This document shows, in pieces, positions 18,508 through 29,031 of a stretch of 34,110 bases of DNA. Both the position numbers and the translations under genes were made by a program. This stretch comes from Cohaesibacteraceae bacterium (GTDB lineage: Bacteria; Pseudomonadota; Alphaproteobacteria; Rhizobiales; MH13): NCBI GenBank assembly GCA_028281795.1, contig JANQJE010000138.1, forward strand, positions 1 through 34,110. Reading direction: 5' to 3'. The notes below the pieces were generated by a model. That model was not told the origin of the DNA, made no database searches, and was given only the letters and a program-made list of their open reading frames with translations. Numbering within the stretch: position 1 is the first letter of the stretch; each line of letters starts with the position of its first letter.

Positions 18508-20373
18508 ATGGTACGTGTATCAGTACCCGGCTTGGCGGCCGGTTTTTTTGTGGCTGTCCTGGCCACACCCTTCCCCGCTTTCGCGCAAATTGAAGTGACG
18601 GTCTACGCTCCGTTTCGCGGCATTGCGACGCCGATCTCACGCGCAGGCAGCGCGGTCAGCGTGATCACCCGCGAAGAGATCGAACAGTCGGGACAGGCGT
18701 CCGTGGCCGAGCTTCTGCGCTCGGTTCCAGGGGTGAGTTTCACATCGTCCGGCGGGATTGGCTCCAACACGGACGTGCGCATCCGGGGCGCCGAAAGCCA
18801 GCATACGATGGTGCTGATCGATGGCGTTCCCGTCACCGACCCAACGTCGACGCGCAATGCCTTCGATTTCACCATGCTGCCGGTTTCATCCATCGAGCGG
18901 ATCGAGGTGCTGCGCGGGCCGCAGTCAGCGCTCTACGGGTCCGACGCCATTGGAGGCGTTATCGCGATCACCACACGGCAGGCACGGGAAGGTTTGAGCG
19001 GTTCTGCCAGCGTTGAAGCGGGCAGCTTCGGCACCCATCGTGAGGTCGCTGCTGCCAGTTATGGCGGCGATACGTTTGCCCTGTCGGGTGGTGTCGAGCA
19101 TCTGTTCACCGAAGGCTTCACACGCCGTCCGGGCAACGACGACGACGATGGAACCCGTCTCTGGTCCGGCAGTCTTCGTGGCCAGGCGACTCTGTCGGAG
19201 ACTGTCATTCTGGATGCGGCAGTTCAGGTCACAGATGTCGAAACGGAATACGACCGGCGGGACACCGACCCGCTCGGCGTGTCGGATCGTTTGGCTATTA
19301 CCGGCCATGCCCGCGCCCGTCACGAAGCCTTTGACGGCCGCTGGCGCCAAACGCTGACGGCCTTTGGTTCAGCCACGGACCGAGAGTTCGATGAGAGTTC
19401 GGCAACCACGCAGCGGCTCAACGACTATGACGGCTCTCGTCTCGGTCTGGACTACACAAGCGAGTTCGACTGGGAAACCGCCGGAACGACCTTGGTTGGA
19501 GCGAGCATCGAACAACAGTCCGCGAGGTATCGCGACATTGATGCTGGAACGACCGTTTTCGATGCCGAAGAGGTTTACTGGGGGGCGTTTGCGCTGCACC
19601 AGTTCTCGCTGTCGCCATCCTTTCACCTGTCGGCCGCCCTGCGGTTCGACGATTTTGACCAGGCCGGAACCTTCGTTACCGGACGGGCGACCGCCGTTTA
19701 CGAGTTTTTCGAGACGGAAACCCGCCTGCATGCCAGCGCCGGGACCGGCGCCAAGGCGCCAAGCCTTCGTCAGCGCATTTCGACGCCGACCCTGCGGCCT
19801 GAGGAAAGCTGGGGCTTTGATGCAGGTGTCACCCAAACGCTGTTCGATGGGCGTTTCACGGTGGATGTCACCGGGTTCTATCAGGAGATCACCGACCTGC
19901 ATGTGTTCGACAGCGCCAATTGGGCCTTTACCTTCGAAACCGAGAACTGGCTCAACGTCGGTGAAGCGGAACTGTATGGAGTGGAAGTCACGGCGGATGC
20001 CAGGCTGATCCCCGGCCATGTCGATGGATCGGCGCACTACACTTATCTGGTTGCCGAAGACGCCACCACAGGCTTACGTCTGCCGCGACGTCCGGAACAC
20101 GATGCGCAACTGACTTTAACCTACATCGGCGTCGATCGCTTTCGCTTATCCGGCACGCTTCATTGGGTTGGTGGCGAGCGCTTCAACCAGACAGACGAAT
20201 CGGGACCGCTTGCCGCCTATGCACGGGTCGACCTCAACGCTTCTTACCAAGTGCATGAACACCTTGAGCTGTTCGGCCGAGTCGAAAACCTGTTCGACGT
20301 GACCTATGAAGAGATAGCGGGCTACAACACGTCCGGCGTGTCGGCCTATGCCGGTATTCGAGGGACGTTTTAG
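18508..20373 (+). CDS. btuB: TonB-dependent receptor, BtuB-like
   Basis: Signal peptide; plug domain VSVITREEIEQSGQASVAELLRSVPGVSF...DVRIRGAESQHTMVLIDGVPVTDP...IERIEVLRGPQSALYGSDAIGGVI; C-terminal aromatic YAGIRGTF. Confidence 0.88.
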   Translation: MVRVSVPGLAAGFFVAVLATPFPAFAQIEVTVYAPFRGIATPISRAGSAVSVITREEIEQSGQASVAELLRSVPGVSFTSSGGIGSNTDVRIRGAESQHTMVLIDGVPVTDPTSTRNAFDFTMLPVSSIERIEVLRGPQSALYGSDAIGGVIAITTRQAREGLSGSASVEAGSFGTHREVAAASYGGDTFALSGGVEHLFTEGFTRRPGNDDDDGTRLWSGSLRGQATLSETVILDAAVQVTDVETEYDRRDTDPLGVSDRLAITGHARARHEAFDGRWRQTLTAFGSATDREFDESSATTQRLNDYDGSRLGLDYTSEFDWETAGTTLVGASIEQQSARYRDIDAGTTVFDAEEVYWGAFALHQFSLSPSFHLSAALRFDDFDQAGTFVTGRATAVYEFFETETRLHASAGTGAKAPSLRQRISTPTLRPEESWGFDAGVTQTLFDGRFTVDVTGFYQEITDLHVFDSANWAFTFETENWLNVGEAELYGVEVTADARLIPGHVDGSAHYTYLVAEDATTGLRLPRRPEHDAQLTLTYIGVDRFRLSGTLHWVGGERFNQTDESGPLAAYARVDLNASYQVHEHLELFGRVENLFDVTYEEIAGYNTSGVSAYAGIRGTF

Positions 20374-20385
20374 CGGAACAGGGCG

Positions 20386-21381
20386 ATGGCGCTTAACGGG
20401 ATTCTTGGCTGTATGGCCGCTGTTTTCTTTGCGCTGTCGCTTGCCGTTGGCACGACGATTTTCAGCCTCGACCAGTTGTCGGACGCGCTTGCCGGCAGCG
20501 ATGAGCGGTTGGCGCTGATCGTCTATGAAATTCGCCTGCCACGCACCGTGCTGGCTGTGTTGATCGGTGGATCACTGGGACTGGCGGGGGCAGCCTTGCA
20601 AGGGCTCGTGCGCAACCCGCTGGCCTCCCCGTCTCTCTTCGGAGCGCCGTCTGCTGCTGCCCTGGGCGCGGTGATCATGATCAGTTCCGGCCTGGCGGGA
20701 ACCCTGTCCTTTGCCTTGCCGGTCGCCGGGATGGCCGGAGCGTTGCTCTCGGTCGGTGTACTGATGCTGCTCGCAGGCCGGGACGCGCCGATCATAGTGC
20801 TGCTTTTGGCGGGCCTCGTCCTGTCGAGCTTTGCCGCGGCAGGGACGTCGCTTGCGCTCAACCTCTCACCCAACCCGTTTGCAGCTCTGGAGGTGGCTTT
20901 CTGGCTGCTTGGCTCGTTGGAAGACCGCTCGTTCCAGCATGTGTGGATGGCTGCACCCTTCATCCTCCTGGGCACCGTGCTGATGGCAAGTCAGGCGGGT
21001 GCGCTGCGGGTAATGAGTCTTGGTGAAGATACGGCAGCAAGCCTTGGCGTCGACGTTCTGCGTCTGCGCTTCTTCATCATTTTCGGCGTTGCCTTCGCCG
21101 TGGGCGCAGGCGTCTCCGTTGCAGGGACCATCGGCTTTGTTGGCCTGGTTGCGCCGCATCTGGTGCGGCCCCTCGTGGGGTATGACCCTGCGCGCGTTCT
21201 CCTGCCGGCGACCCTTGCAGGCATATGTCTGCTGCTGGCGGCTGATCTTCTGGTGCGCATCGTGCCGACGAGCGGCGAGCCGCTCAAGGTTGGCGTGGTG
21301 ACCGCTTTGGTTGGAGCACCCTTTTTCCTGGGACTGGTCTTGCGTGAAAGGCGCGCGCTTGCCGGGCGAACCACCCTATGA
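20386..21381 (+). CDS. btuC: FecCD-type ABC transporter permease (BtuC-like)
   Basis: IRLPRTVLAVLIGGSLGLAGAALQGLVRNPLASPSLFGAPSAA; GTIGFVGLVAPHLVRPLVGYD. Confidence 0.9.
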   Translation: MALNGILGCMAAVFFALSLAVGTTIFSLDQLSDALAGSDERLALIVYEIRLPRTVLAVLIGGSLGLAGAALQGLVRNPLASPSLFGAPSAAALGAVIMISSGLAGTLSFALPVAGMAGALLSVGVLMLLAGRDAPIIVLLLAGLVLSSFAAAGTSLALNLSPNPFAALEVAFWLLGSLEDRSFQHVWMAAPFILLGTVLMASQAGALRVMSLGEDTAASLGVDVLRLRFFIIFGVAFAVGAGVSVAGTIGFVGLVAPHLVRPLVGYDPARVLLPATLAGICLLLAADLLVRIVPTSGEPLKVGVVTALVGAPFFLGLVLRERRALAGRTTL

Positions 21382-22151
21382 TGACGCTCTCGGCCCTCAA
21401 CCTGTCGGTCACGGTCGGTACCCGTGCGCTGCTGCAACCGACCGATCTGGCTCTCAAGCGCGGCGAACTGACCACCATCGTCGGCCCGAATGGAGCCGGC
21501 AAGAGTACGCTCGTAAGGGCTTTACTTGGGCTGGTGAAGCATGACGGTCACGTGCAGCTTGACGAAGAGCCGCTCGATACGCTTCGACCCAAAGACCGTG
21601 CGAAGCGTATCGCGTATCTGCCGCAGGGCCAGAACCACGCCTGGCCGCTTTCGGTGGAGGCCGTGGTCGCGCTGGGACGATACCCGCACGGCGACGCCAA
21701 GGGGCAAAACCCTGATGACGTGGTCGATTATGTGATCGATAGCATGGGTCTTTCGACGCTGCGCCAACGATCCGTGCTGACACTGTCCGGCGGCGAGCAG
21801 ATGCGAGTGGCGGTGGCGCGGACGCTGGCTGTGCAGGCTGATTTTCTGCTCACCGATGAGCCGCTGGCCTCTCTCGACCCGCGCTACCAGTTCGAAATCA
21901 TGAACAGACTGGCCAGCGAGGCCCGCGAAGGATGCGGGGTCGTTGTGGTGATGCACGACCTTTCTCTTGCCGCGCGGTATGCGGATCGGGTCCTGCTCAT
22001 GCATCGCGGATCGGTTGCTGCCGATGGTCCGGCAGCCGACGTACTCAGGGATGACCTTGTCGGCACGGCATTCGGCGTGCGCTGCACACCCAAGGAGATC
22101 GTCCGGCACGATGGCGTTATCTCCGTCGCTCTACCGGACGGCATTGCCTAA
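21378..22151 (+). CDS. btuD: ABC transporter ATP-binding protein (BtuD/FecE-like)
   Basis: Walker A VGPNGAGKSTLVRALLGL, signature LSGGEQMRVAVARTLA, Walker B LLTDEPLASLD. ATGA overlap with btuC. Confidence 0.9.
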   Translation: MMTLSALNLSVTVGTRALLQPTDLALKRGELTTIVGPNGAGKSTLVRALLGLVKHDGHVQLDEEPLDTLRPKDRAKRIAYLPQGQNHAWPLSVEAVVALGRYPHGDAKGQNPDDVVDYVIDSMGLSTLRQRSVLTLSGGEQMRVAVARTLAVQADFLLTDEPLASLDPRYQFEIMNRLASEAREGCGVVVVMHDLSLAARYADRVLLMHRGSVAADGPAADVLRDDLVGTAFGVRCTPKEIVRHDGVISVALPDGIA

Positions 22152-22166
22152 AGCGCTTTACAGCGA

Positions 22167-23216
22167 TCAGGCTGGCAGCTCCCATGTGTCGCCTGTGCCC
22201 GGTGGTATACGTGACGAGCGCCGGACAATGAGCTTGCCGGGCAGTTCAATTGCTTCAGCTTCAAACGCTTCGCCTTCAACAGCTGCTTCAATGGCCTCGA
22301 ACAATGTTTCGCTCGTAGCCTCGATCATCGCATCGACAGGTTGGGAAAAGCTCGTGATGGAATAGGTTGGCCACTGGGCCGGACCGACATTGTCGAAGCC
22401 GACAATCGACACATCTTCAGGCACGGAAAGGTCGAGCCCCTCACGCAGTGCATCCATCACCGCGATGGCCATATGATCGTTGGCGCAAAAGATCGCGTCC
22501 GGCGGTGCGCTGCCCTGCATCATTTCGGTGGCCGCACGGGCCGACTGTTCGGCACTGTAGTTACCGACGGCCCTAGCATGCAGCGACGCGCCAGCTTCTG
22601 CCAGGCCGGCCATGAAACCGGTCTCCCGATCCCGGTTGGTCGAGGTTTCCTCAAGCCCGGCCAGATAGGCGATCCGTGTATGACCGGCCTTGGCCAGGAA
22701 ATGGGCAATGGTGCGCCCGCCATGCTCATTGGCGCCGGTGACTTTGGAAGCCGTAGGCGCGTCAGAAACCCGGTTGACCATCACCACCGGGATGCCGGCT
22801 GCATGACAGCGATCCGCAATTTCCGATGACAGCGAAACGGAGGCTAGCACCAGCCCGTCGATCTGATAGTCGAGCGCGCGCTGGAGTTCCTGATTCGCGG
22901 CATCACCCTCACCGGCGGTAAACAGGAGGATGTGATAGCCGCGCTTTTGGCAGTGATCAGAGATGCCCTGGACGAGTTCGGGGTAAAAGTGATTGTCGAG
23001 ATAGGATACCGCCATGCCGATCATGTGCGAGCGGCGCGTGATCAGCGAGCGAGCGATGGCATTGGGCCGGTATCCCAGGCGTACAGCCGCCTGATGTACT
23101 TTTTCCCGGGTTCCTTCAGCAACGCTTGCCCCAGGCGTAAAGGCGCGCGAAACGGCAGACTGGGAAACGCCAGCCTCCCGCGCGACATCGATTGATGTCA
23201 CCTTACGCCGGGCCAT
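22167..23216 (-). CDS. LacI family transcriptional regulator
   Basis: N-terminal HTH VTSIDVAREAGVSQSAVSRAFTPGASVAEGTREKVHQAAVRLGYRPNAIARSL. Confidence 0.93.
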   Translation of the reverse strand: MARRKVTSIDVAREAGVSQSAVSRAFTPGASVAEGTREKVHQAAVRLGYRPNAIARSLITRRSHMIGMAVSYLDNHFYPELVQGISDHCQKRGYHILLFTAGEGDAANQELQRALDYQIDGLVLASVSLSSEIADRCHAAGIPVVMVNRVSDAPTASKVTGANEHGGRTIAHFLAKAGHTRIAYLAGLEETSTNRDRETGFMAGLAEAGASLHARAVGNYSAEQSARAATEMMQGSAPPDAIFCANDHMAIAVMDALREGLDLSVPEDVSIVGFDNVGPAQWPTYSITSFSQPVDAMIEATSETLFEAIEAAVEGEAFEAEAIELPGKLIVRRSSRIPPGTGDTWELPA

Positions 23217-23288
23217 CGGCTATGGCCCCTGGAAGCGCTGATCGCCACAATGATGAAATAGTGTGCACCCGGACGGTTTAAGATGCAC

Positions 23289-24053
23289 TTATCCCGCCGT
23301 CCAGCCACCATCGATCAGAAGCGACGTACCGGTCACCATCGCTGAAGCATCGCCGGCCAAATACGCCACGGCGCCCATAATGTCTTCGATCTCTCCGACA
23401 CGGCCCAGCTTAATCTTCGATTCGATCCAAGCCATCTTTTCCGGATCTTTCATAGTCACTTCGGCCAGTGGCGTGCGAACAAAGGTCGGACAGATCGTGT
23501 TGATGCGAACGCCATGGGTTGCCCATTCGATGGCCATGGCTTTCACCATGCCTTCGACGGCATGTTTGGAGCCGCAGTAGACGGCGCGCTCGACACCGCC
23601 GACATGGCCCATTTGCGAGGACAGGTGAATGATGGACCCGGGCTTGCCGGCATCGATCATGCCACGAGCGGCCTCTGTGGAAAGCACAAACGCGCCGCGC
23701 ACGTTCACGTCCATGACGGCCTGATAGTCGTCCATGTCGGTTTCGAGCGCCATGGCGTGGCGCGCGATCCCGGCAGAATTCACAAGAACGTCAAACGGCG
23801 CCTGCTCGGAGAAGATGGCTTTGACAGCCTCTGTGTCGGCAACATCCAGTTGCACCGCTTCGGCGCTATACCCTGCCTTGTTCACAGCCGCGACAGCGTC
23901 TTCCAGTTCGGCAAGGCCCCGGGCTCCACAGACAATGTGTGCCCCTTGCTCGGCAAGCGCAACAGCACAGCCAAGGCCGATGCCGCGCGAGGCACCTGCA
24001 ATGAAGGCACGCCTTCCATCCAGACGCTGCGAGGGGGTTTTTGGCAGTTTCAT
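23289..24053 (-). CDS. SDR family NAD(P)-dependent oxidoreductase
   Basis: Rossmann motif AFIAGASRGIGLG; NSAG; catalytic YCGSKHAVEGMVKAMAIEWA. Confidence 0.92.
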   Translation of the reverse strand: MKLPKTPSQRLDGRRAFIAGASRGIGLGCAVALAEQGAHIVCGARGLAELEDAVAAVNKAGYSAEAVQLDVADTEAVKAIFSEQAPFDVLVNSAGIARHAMALETDMDDYQAVMDVNVRGAFVLSTEAARGMIDAGKPGSIIHLSSQMGHVGGVERAVYCGSKHAVEGMVKAMAIEWATHGVRINTICPTFVRTPLAEVTMKDPEKMAWIESKIKLGRVGEIEDIMGAVAYLAGDASAMVTGTSLLIDGGWTAG

Positions 24054-24206
24054 TTCTTCATGGTCCCCAGCCGGTGCGCTCTGGGCAGATGCCCCAACCG
24101 CTTATGTTTACCTGGCCGAAACGCTCTGGTCCAAGGCCCAACCGCTTATTCGATAGAATTCAACTTTTGCGCGGATTCGTTCCGGTTTGCTGCGCAGCCC
24201 GACCAC

Positions 24207-25535
24207 TCACTCCGCTGCCAGTCTCGGCGCAGCGGCCTCACCATAGGGCACATTGAGACCTCCATAGCGGCGCACACGCACATTGGCCTGCTCGGCATGG
24301 CCGACAAAGCCTTCCAGCATACAAAGCCGCGAGCAGTACTCACCCATCAGCGCCGCCGCCTCGTTGGTCAGCACTTTCTGATAGGAATGGGTTTTCAGAT
24401 ATTTGCCGACCCAGAGCCCGCCCGTGTAGCGGCCGGCTTTCTTGGTCGGCAACGTGTGGTTGGTGCCGATCACCTTATCGCCATTGGCAACATTGGTCCG
24501 CGCACCGAGAAACAGCGCGCCGTAACAGGTCATGTTGTCGAGGAACCAGTCGTCGCGATCCGTCATCACCTGCACGTGTTCGGAGGCAATGTCGTCGGCA
24601 ACCTGCAACATCTCGTCGTAGGTGTCGCAGACGATAACCTCACCATAGTCCTCCCACGAGGCACGGGCGGTTTCAGCCGTCGGCAGAATACCGAGCAGCC
24701 GCTCGATTTCATCGAGCGTTTCGCGGGCCAGCTTCTCGGAGTTGGTAAGGAGAACCGCCGGTGAGTTGTAACCATGCTCAGCCTGACCCAGCAGGTCGGT
24801 CGCGCATAGTTCGGCATCGGCACCCTGCTCATCGGCGATTACCATCGTTTCGGTCGGCCCGGCAAAAAGATCGATGCCGACACGCCCGAACAACTGGCGC
24901 TTGGCCTCGGCGACGAATGCGTTGCCGGGACCGACCAGCATGTGAACCGGATCGATGGTCTGCGTCCCGATGGCCATTGCCCCAACGGCCTGAATACCGC
25001 CCAGCACATAAATCTCATGAGCACCGCCAAGTTTCATGGCGGCGATCACGGCCGGGTTCGGCTCTCCCTTGAACGGTGGTGTGCATGCGATGATGCGGGG
25101 AACTCCGGCGACATCAGCGGTGGCCACCGACATGTGTGCAGACGCCACCATCGGGAACTTGCCGCCCGGCACATAGCAACCGACCGACTGCACCGGGATG
25201 TTCTTGTGGCCCAGGATGACGCCCGGCAGCGTTTCCACCTCGATGTCGACCATTGAGTTGCGCTGATGCTGAGCAAAGGTGCGAACCTGATCCTGGGCAA
25301 ACTTGATGTCGTCCATATCGCGGGTGGAGACTTTGTTCATCAGCGCGTCGATGTCATCATCCGTCAGGCGAAAACGCTCGGGTGTATATCCATCGAACTT
25401 CTGTGAGAGATCGCGCACGGCGCTGTCGCCCCGCGCTTCGATGTCCTTCAGCGTGTCCTCGACGATGGCGCGCACCTTGGCATCGTCCTGCGAGCGTTCG
25501 GTCTCGGGTTTGCCCCGTTTTAAATGGGTGATCAT
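24207..25535 (-). CDS. histidinol-dehydrogenase-like enzyme, probably sulfopropanediol 3-dehydrogenase (HpsN) type
   Basis: HisD fold motifs ([84 protein letters not shown]). Not near other his genes; HpsN-type substrate is inference. Confidence 0.7.
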   Translation of the reverse strand: MITHLKRGKPETERSQDDAKVRAIVEDTLKDIEARGDSAVRDLSQKFDGYTPERFRLTDDDIDALMNKVSTRDMDDIKFAQDQVRTFAQHQRNSMVDIEVETLPGVILGHKNIPVQSVGCYVPGGKFPMVASAHMSVATADVAGVPRIIACTPPFKGEPNPAVIAAMKLGGAHEIYVLGGIQAVGAMAIGTQTIDPVHMLVGPGNAFVAEAKRQLFGRVGIDLFAGPTETMVIADEQGADAELCATDLLGQAEHGYNSPAVLLTNSEKLARETLDEIERLLGILPTAETARASWEDYGEVIVCDTYDEMLQVADDIASEHVQVMTDRDDWFLDNMTCYGALFLGARTNVANGDKVIGTNHTLPTKKAGRYTGGLWVGKYLKTHSYQKVLTNEAAALMGEYCSRLCMLEGFVGHAEQANVRVRRYGGLNVPYGEAAAPRLAAE

Positions 25536-25702
25536 GGCGCTCGATCCTCGTTGTCACTGGCTGGTACGGCCTCGTCCCTGACGCCCCCGTCCATGTGTCT
25601 TGCATGCGTATGCATTACAGCAATGCACCCCGTTTCGACAATGGGGTGAGCCGTCATTGGTAGACAAAAATGCGTGGCCGTCATGATGCGCCAAGCCGTG
25701 CA

Positions 25703-26728
25703 TCAGACTTGATAGTAGTCGCGGTACCAGCGCACGAAGCGTTCCACACCGTCGTCGACAGATGTCGGCGTCCACGGACCAATCAGGTGTTCCAGCAGAT
25801 CGGTCCGCGCCCATGTGGCAGGCGCGTCGCCAGGTTGCATGGGGAGCAGGTTGCGCTCGGCCTTCAGCCCAAGTGCCCTCTCAATGGCATCGATAAAGTG
25901 CTTCAGTTCAACCGTCTGACCGTTGCCGATGTTCACCACACGCCAGGGTGCAACCGGGGAAAGACTATCGCCGTCGGGAACCGCATCGGCGCTTTCTGGC
26001 CGGACGGGCGGAACTTCGACCAAACGGCAAACGGCATCCGCCAAATCATCGATATAGGTGAAGTCACGGCGCATATCGCCATGGTTGTAGACATCGATCG
26101 GACGTCCTTCGAGCATCGCCTTGACGAATTTGAAGAGTGCCATGTCCGGGCGGCCCCAGGGACCATAGACGGTGAAAAAGCGGAACATGGTGATCGGAAG
26201 ATCAAACAGATGCGCATAGGAATGCGTCATCGCCTCGGCCGCCTTCTTTGTGGCGGCGTAGAAGGACAACGGGAAATCGGCCTTGTCGGTCTCGGTATAG
26301 GGCTGCTCGGTATTGGCGCCATAGACCGAACTGGTGGATGCCATCAGCATATGGCGTGGCGGATGGGCGCGAACAGCCTCCAGAAGTCTGAACGTGCCGT
26401 CCAGATTGGACGTCACATAACTCTCCGGTTCCTCGATGGAATATCGCACACCTGCTTGAGCGGCCAGATGAACGATGACATCGGGATGTTCACGGGCCAG
26501 CAGGTCCATGAGCACCGCCGGGGTTTCCAGCCGCTCTTCCACTGCTTCGAAGTGTTGGTTCTGCAGCAGCCTTTGATGGCGGCGCTGCTTCAGTCTGACG
26601 TCGTAGTAGTCGGTCATCGCATCGAATCCGATGACCCGGTATCCGGCTTTCAACAGGCCAGTTGCCACATGCGAGCCGATGAAACCGGCTGACCCGGTTA
26701 CGAGCGCTGTGGGACGCCGGTCCGTCAT
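25703..26728 (-). CDS. NAD-dependent epimerase, UDP-glucuronate 4-epimerase-like
   Basis: ALVTGSAGFIGSHVATGLLKAGYRVIGFDAMTDYYDVRLK, LAAQAGVRYSIEEPESYVTSNLDGT, FRFFTVYGPWGRPDMALFKF. Confidence 0.9.
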   Translation of the reverse strand: MTDRRPTALVTGSAGFIGSHVATGLLKAGYRVIGFDAMTDYYDVRLKQRRHQRLLQNQHFEAVEERLETPAVLMDLLAREHPDVIVHLAAQAGVRYSIEEPESYVTSNLDGTFRLLEAVRAHPPRHMLMASTSSVYGANTEQPYTETDKADFPLSFYAATKKAAEAMTHSYAHLFDLPITMFRFFTVYGPWGRPDMALFKFVKAMLEGRPIDVYNHGDMRRDFTYIDDLADAVCRLVEVPPVRPESADAVPDGDSLSPVAPWRVVNIGNGQTVELKHFIDAIERALGLKAERNLLPMQPGDAPATWARTDLLEHLIGPWTPTSVDDGVERFVRWYRDYYQV

Positions 26729-27900
26729 CAGTCGACTCCGAAAAGGTCGCGCGTAAAGACCTTGTCTTTTACATCCTGAAGCTCATCCGAGAGCCTGTTG
26801 GCGATGATGATATCGCTCTCGGCTTTGAACGCCGACAGGTCGCGCACGACCGCCGATCCAAAGAAATGGACCGCATCCAGATTGGGCTCGTAGACAATAA
26901 CCGGAATGCCCTTGGCCTTGATGCGTTTCATGATGCCCTGCACCGAGGAATCGCGAAAATTGTCGGACCCCTCCTTCATCGTCAGCCGATAGACACCCAC
27001 GCAGGCGGGAGCCTTGGCGATGATCGAGTCGGCGATAAAGTCCTTGCGTGTGGTGTTGGCGTCGACGATGGCGCGTATCAGATTCTGCGGAACGGCATCA
27101 TAGTTGGCCAGCAATTGTTTGGTGTCTTTGGGCAGGCAGTATCCGCCATAGCCAAAAGATGGATTGTTGTAGTGATCGCCGATGCGCGGATCGAGACTCA
27201 CGCCCTTGATGATCTGCAACGTATCCATGCCAGCGATCTGGGCATAAGTGTCCAACTCGTTGAAGTACGCAACGCGCATGGCAAGGTATGTGTTGGCAAA
27301 CAGTTTGACCGCTTCGGCTTCATCCGGGTCGGTCAGCAGGGTCGGGATATCGTCCTTGATCGCGCAATCGGCCAGCATCTTTGCAAACGCCTTGCCGCGA
27401 TCCGATCGTTCGCCGACCACGATGCGCGAGGGATGAAGATTGTCGTAAAGCGCCTTTCCTTCGCGCAGGAACTCCGGCGAATGGATGATTCTGTCCGTTT
27501 CGAACCGTTCGCGCAGCGAGGACACAAGACCCACCGGTATGGTCGACTTGATGACGATCAGCGCATGATCGTTGACCTCCAACACATCTGCGATCACCGC
27601 TTCCACGCTTGATGTATCAAAGGCGTTGGTTTGCGGATCGTAGTTCGTGGGGGTCGCGACGATCACGTGAGAAGCCGCCTTATAGGCTTCCGCGGTGTCC
27701 AGCGTGGCGGACAGGTTCAGCGATCTGGTCGCCAGATAGTCCTCCAGTTCAGGATCGCTGATCGGTGCTTTCTTCTGGTTGAGAAGCTCGACCCGTTCGG
27801 CGGATAGATCGCAGGCGATCACGGGGAACTTTTGCGCCAAGAGCACCGCATTGGAGAGGCCGACATAGCCAAGGCCTGCAACAGCAAACTGAACCGACAT
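26728..27900 (-). CDS. ugd: UDP-glucose 6-dehydrogenase
   Basis: [64 protein letters not shown]. Overlaps the epimerase start by 1 nt. Confidence 0.93.
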   Translation of the reverse strand: MSVQFAVAGLGYVGLSNAVLLAQKFPVIACDLSAERVELLNQKKAPISDPELEDYLATRSLNLSATLDTAEAYKAASHVIVATPTNYDPQTNAFDTSSVEAVIADVLEVNDHALIVIKSTIPVGLVSSLRERFETDRIIHSPEFLREGKALYDNLHPSRIVVGERSDRGKAFAKMLADCAIKDDIPTLLTDPDEAEAVKLFANTYLAMRVAYFNELDTYAQIAGMDTLQIIKGVSLDPRIGDHYNNPSFGYGGYCLPKDTKQLLANYDAVPQNLIRAIVDANTTRKDFIADSIIAKAPACVGVYRLTMKEGSDNFRDSSVQGIMKRIKAKGIPVIVYEPNLDAVHFFGSAVVRDLSAFKAESDIIIANRLSDELQDVKDKVFTRDLFGVD

Positions 27901-28062
27901 TGTGCATCCTTAAAGAGGCCCGCCCCGGGCCGGTGATATGCGCGCCGCTCCTTCGCATGCAGGCGGTTGCGTAGCAAGTCTGTGGGCGCCTTCATTCCAT
28001 AGTGACGTATTGAGATCACGCGGCGATGGGTTTAACTGGGCCAAACGACGCAAGGAAATCTC

Positions 28063-29022
28063 ATGAGCGGCTTACTGGCTCTGCTGGACGATGTTGCGGC
28101 GATTGCCAAGCTTGCGGCCACCCAGTTGGACGATGTCGCGGCGCAAGCGAGCAAAGCCGGAACCAAGGCCGCCGGCATCGTCATCGATGATGCGGCCGTC
28201 ACGCCGAAATATGTGACGGGTCTTCCGGCAGCGCGCGAACTGCCAATCATCTGGAAGATCGCCAGGGCGTCTTTCTTCAACAAGCTGATCATTCTCTTGC
28301 CGGTGGCCCTCCTGCTCAGTGCGTTTGCACCATGGCTCCTTACGCCCCTCCTGATGCTTGGGGGTTCGTATCTTTGCTTCGAAGGTGCCGAAAAGATCTG
28401 GCATATCTTTTCCCATGAGAAGCATCATGCCGTGGACACCGAGCATGGGTTGGATGCTGCGCATTTGGAAGAACAGCGCGTGAAAGGCGCGATCAAAACC
28501 GACTTCATTCTGTCAGCGGAGATCATGACCATCACGCTTTCGGCCATTGACGCGACCAATGTATGGACCCGCGGCGTCACACTCGCCATCGTTGCCATCG
28601 CCATCACAGTGCTGGTCTATGGAGCCGTCGCGTTTCTTGTAAAAATGGATGATGTCGGCCTGAAGCTTTCTCAGACGGGACGTTTGGCGGCGACACGTGC
28701 TTTCGGCCGTGGCCTGGTCAAGGGAATGCCGCTTCTCATGACCATTATTTCAACGGTCGGAACAGCGGCGATGCTCTGGGTCGGCGGCAGCATCATGGTG
28801 CATGGCGTGCATGATCTCGGATGGCACCTGCCCTTCGATTCCATTCATCATGTTGCTGATCTCGGTGCTCATGCCATTAGAACGGCTGAAGGCTTCGTCC
28901 AGTGGTTCATTACGGCCGCGCTGGATGGCGTCGTTGGACTGGCCTGGGGCCTGGTTCTCATTCCGATGGTTGTCGGCCTGATCAATCCGGCATTGAAGCG
29001 GATGACACCGGCAAAGGGCTAA
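28063..29022 (+). CDS. DUF808 (YedI-like) membrane protein
   Basis: MSGLLALLDDVAAIAKLAATQLDDVAAQASKAGTKAAGIVIDDAAVTPKYVTGLPAARELPIIWKIARASFFNKL is the family N-terminus. Confidence 0.92.
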   Translation: MSGLLALLDDVAAIAKLAATQLDDVAAQASKAGTKAAGIVIDDAAVTPKYVTGLPAARELPIIWKIARASFFNKLIILLPVALLLSAFAPWLLTPLLMLGGSYLCFEGAEKIWHIFSHEKHHAVDTEHGLDAAHLEEQRVKGAIKTDFILSAEIMTITLSAIDATNVWTRGVTLAIVAIAITVLVYGAVAFLVKMDDVGLKLSQTGRLAATRAFGRGLVKGMPLLMTIISTVGTAAMLWVGGSIMVHGVHDLGWHLPFDSIHHVADLGAHAIRTAEGFVQWFITAALDGVVGLAWGLVLIPMVVGLINPALKRMTPAKG

Positions 29023-29031
29023 AGTGCCTGC

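Noticed and set aside
23514-24764. 416-aa plus-strand ORF spanning the SDR/hisD-like spacer
   Set aside because: Antisense to two convincing CDSs and crosses their intergenic region; no motifs.
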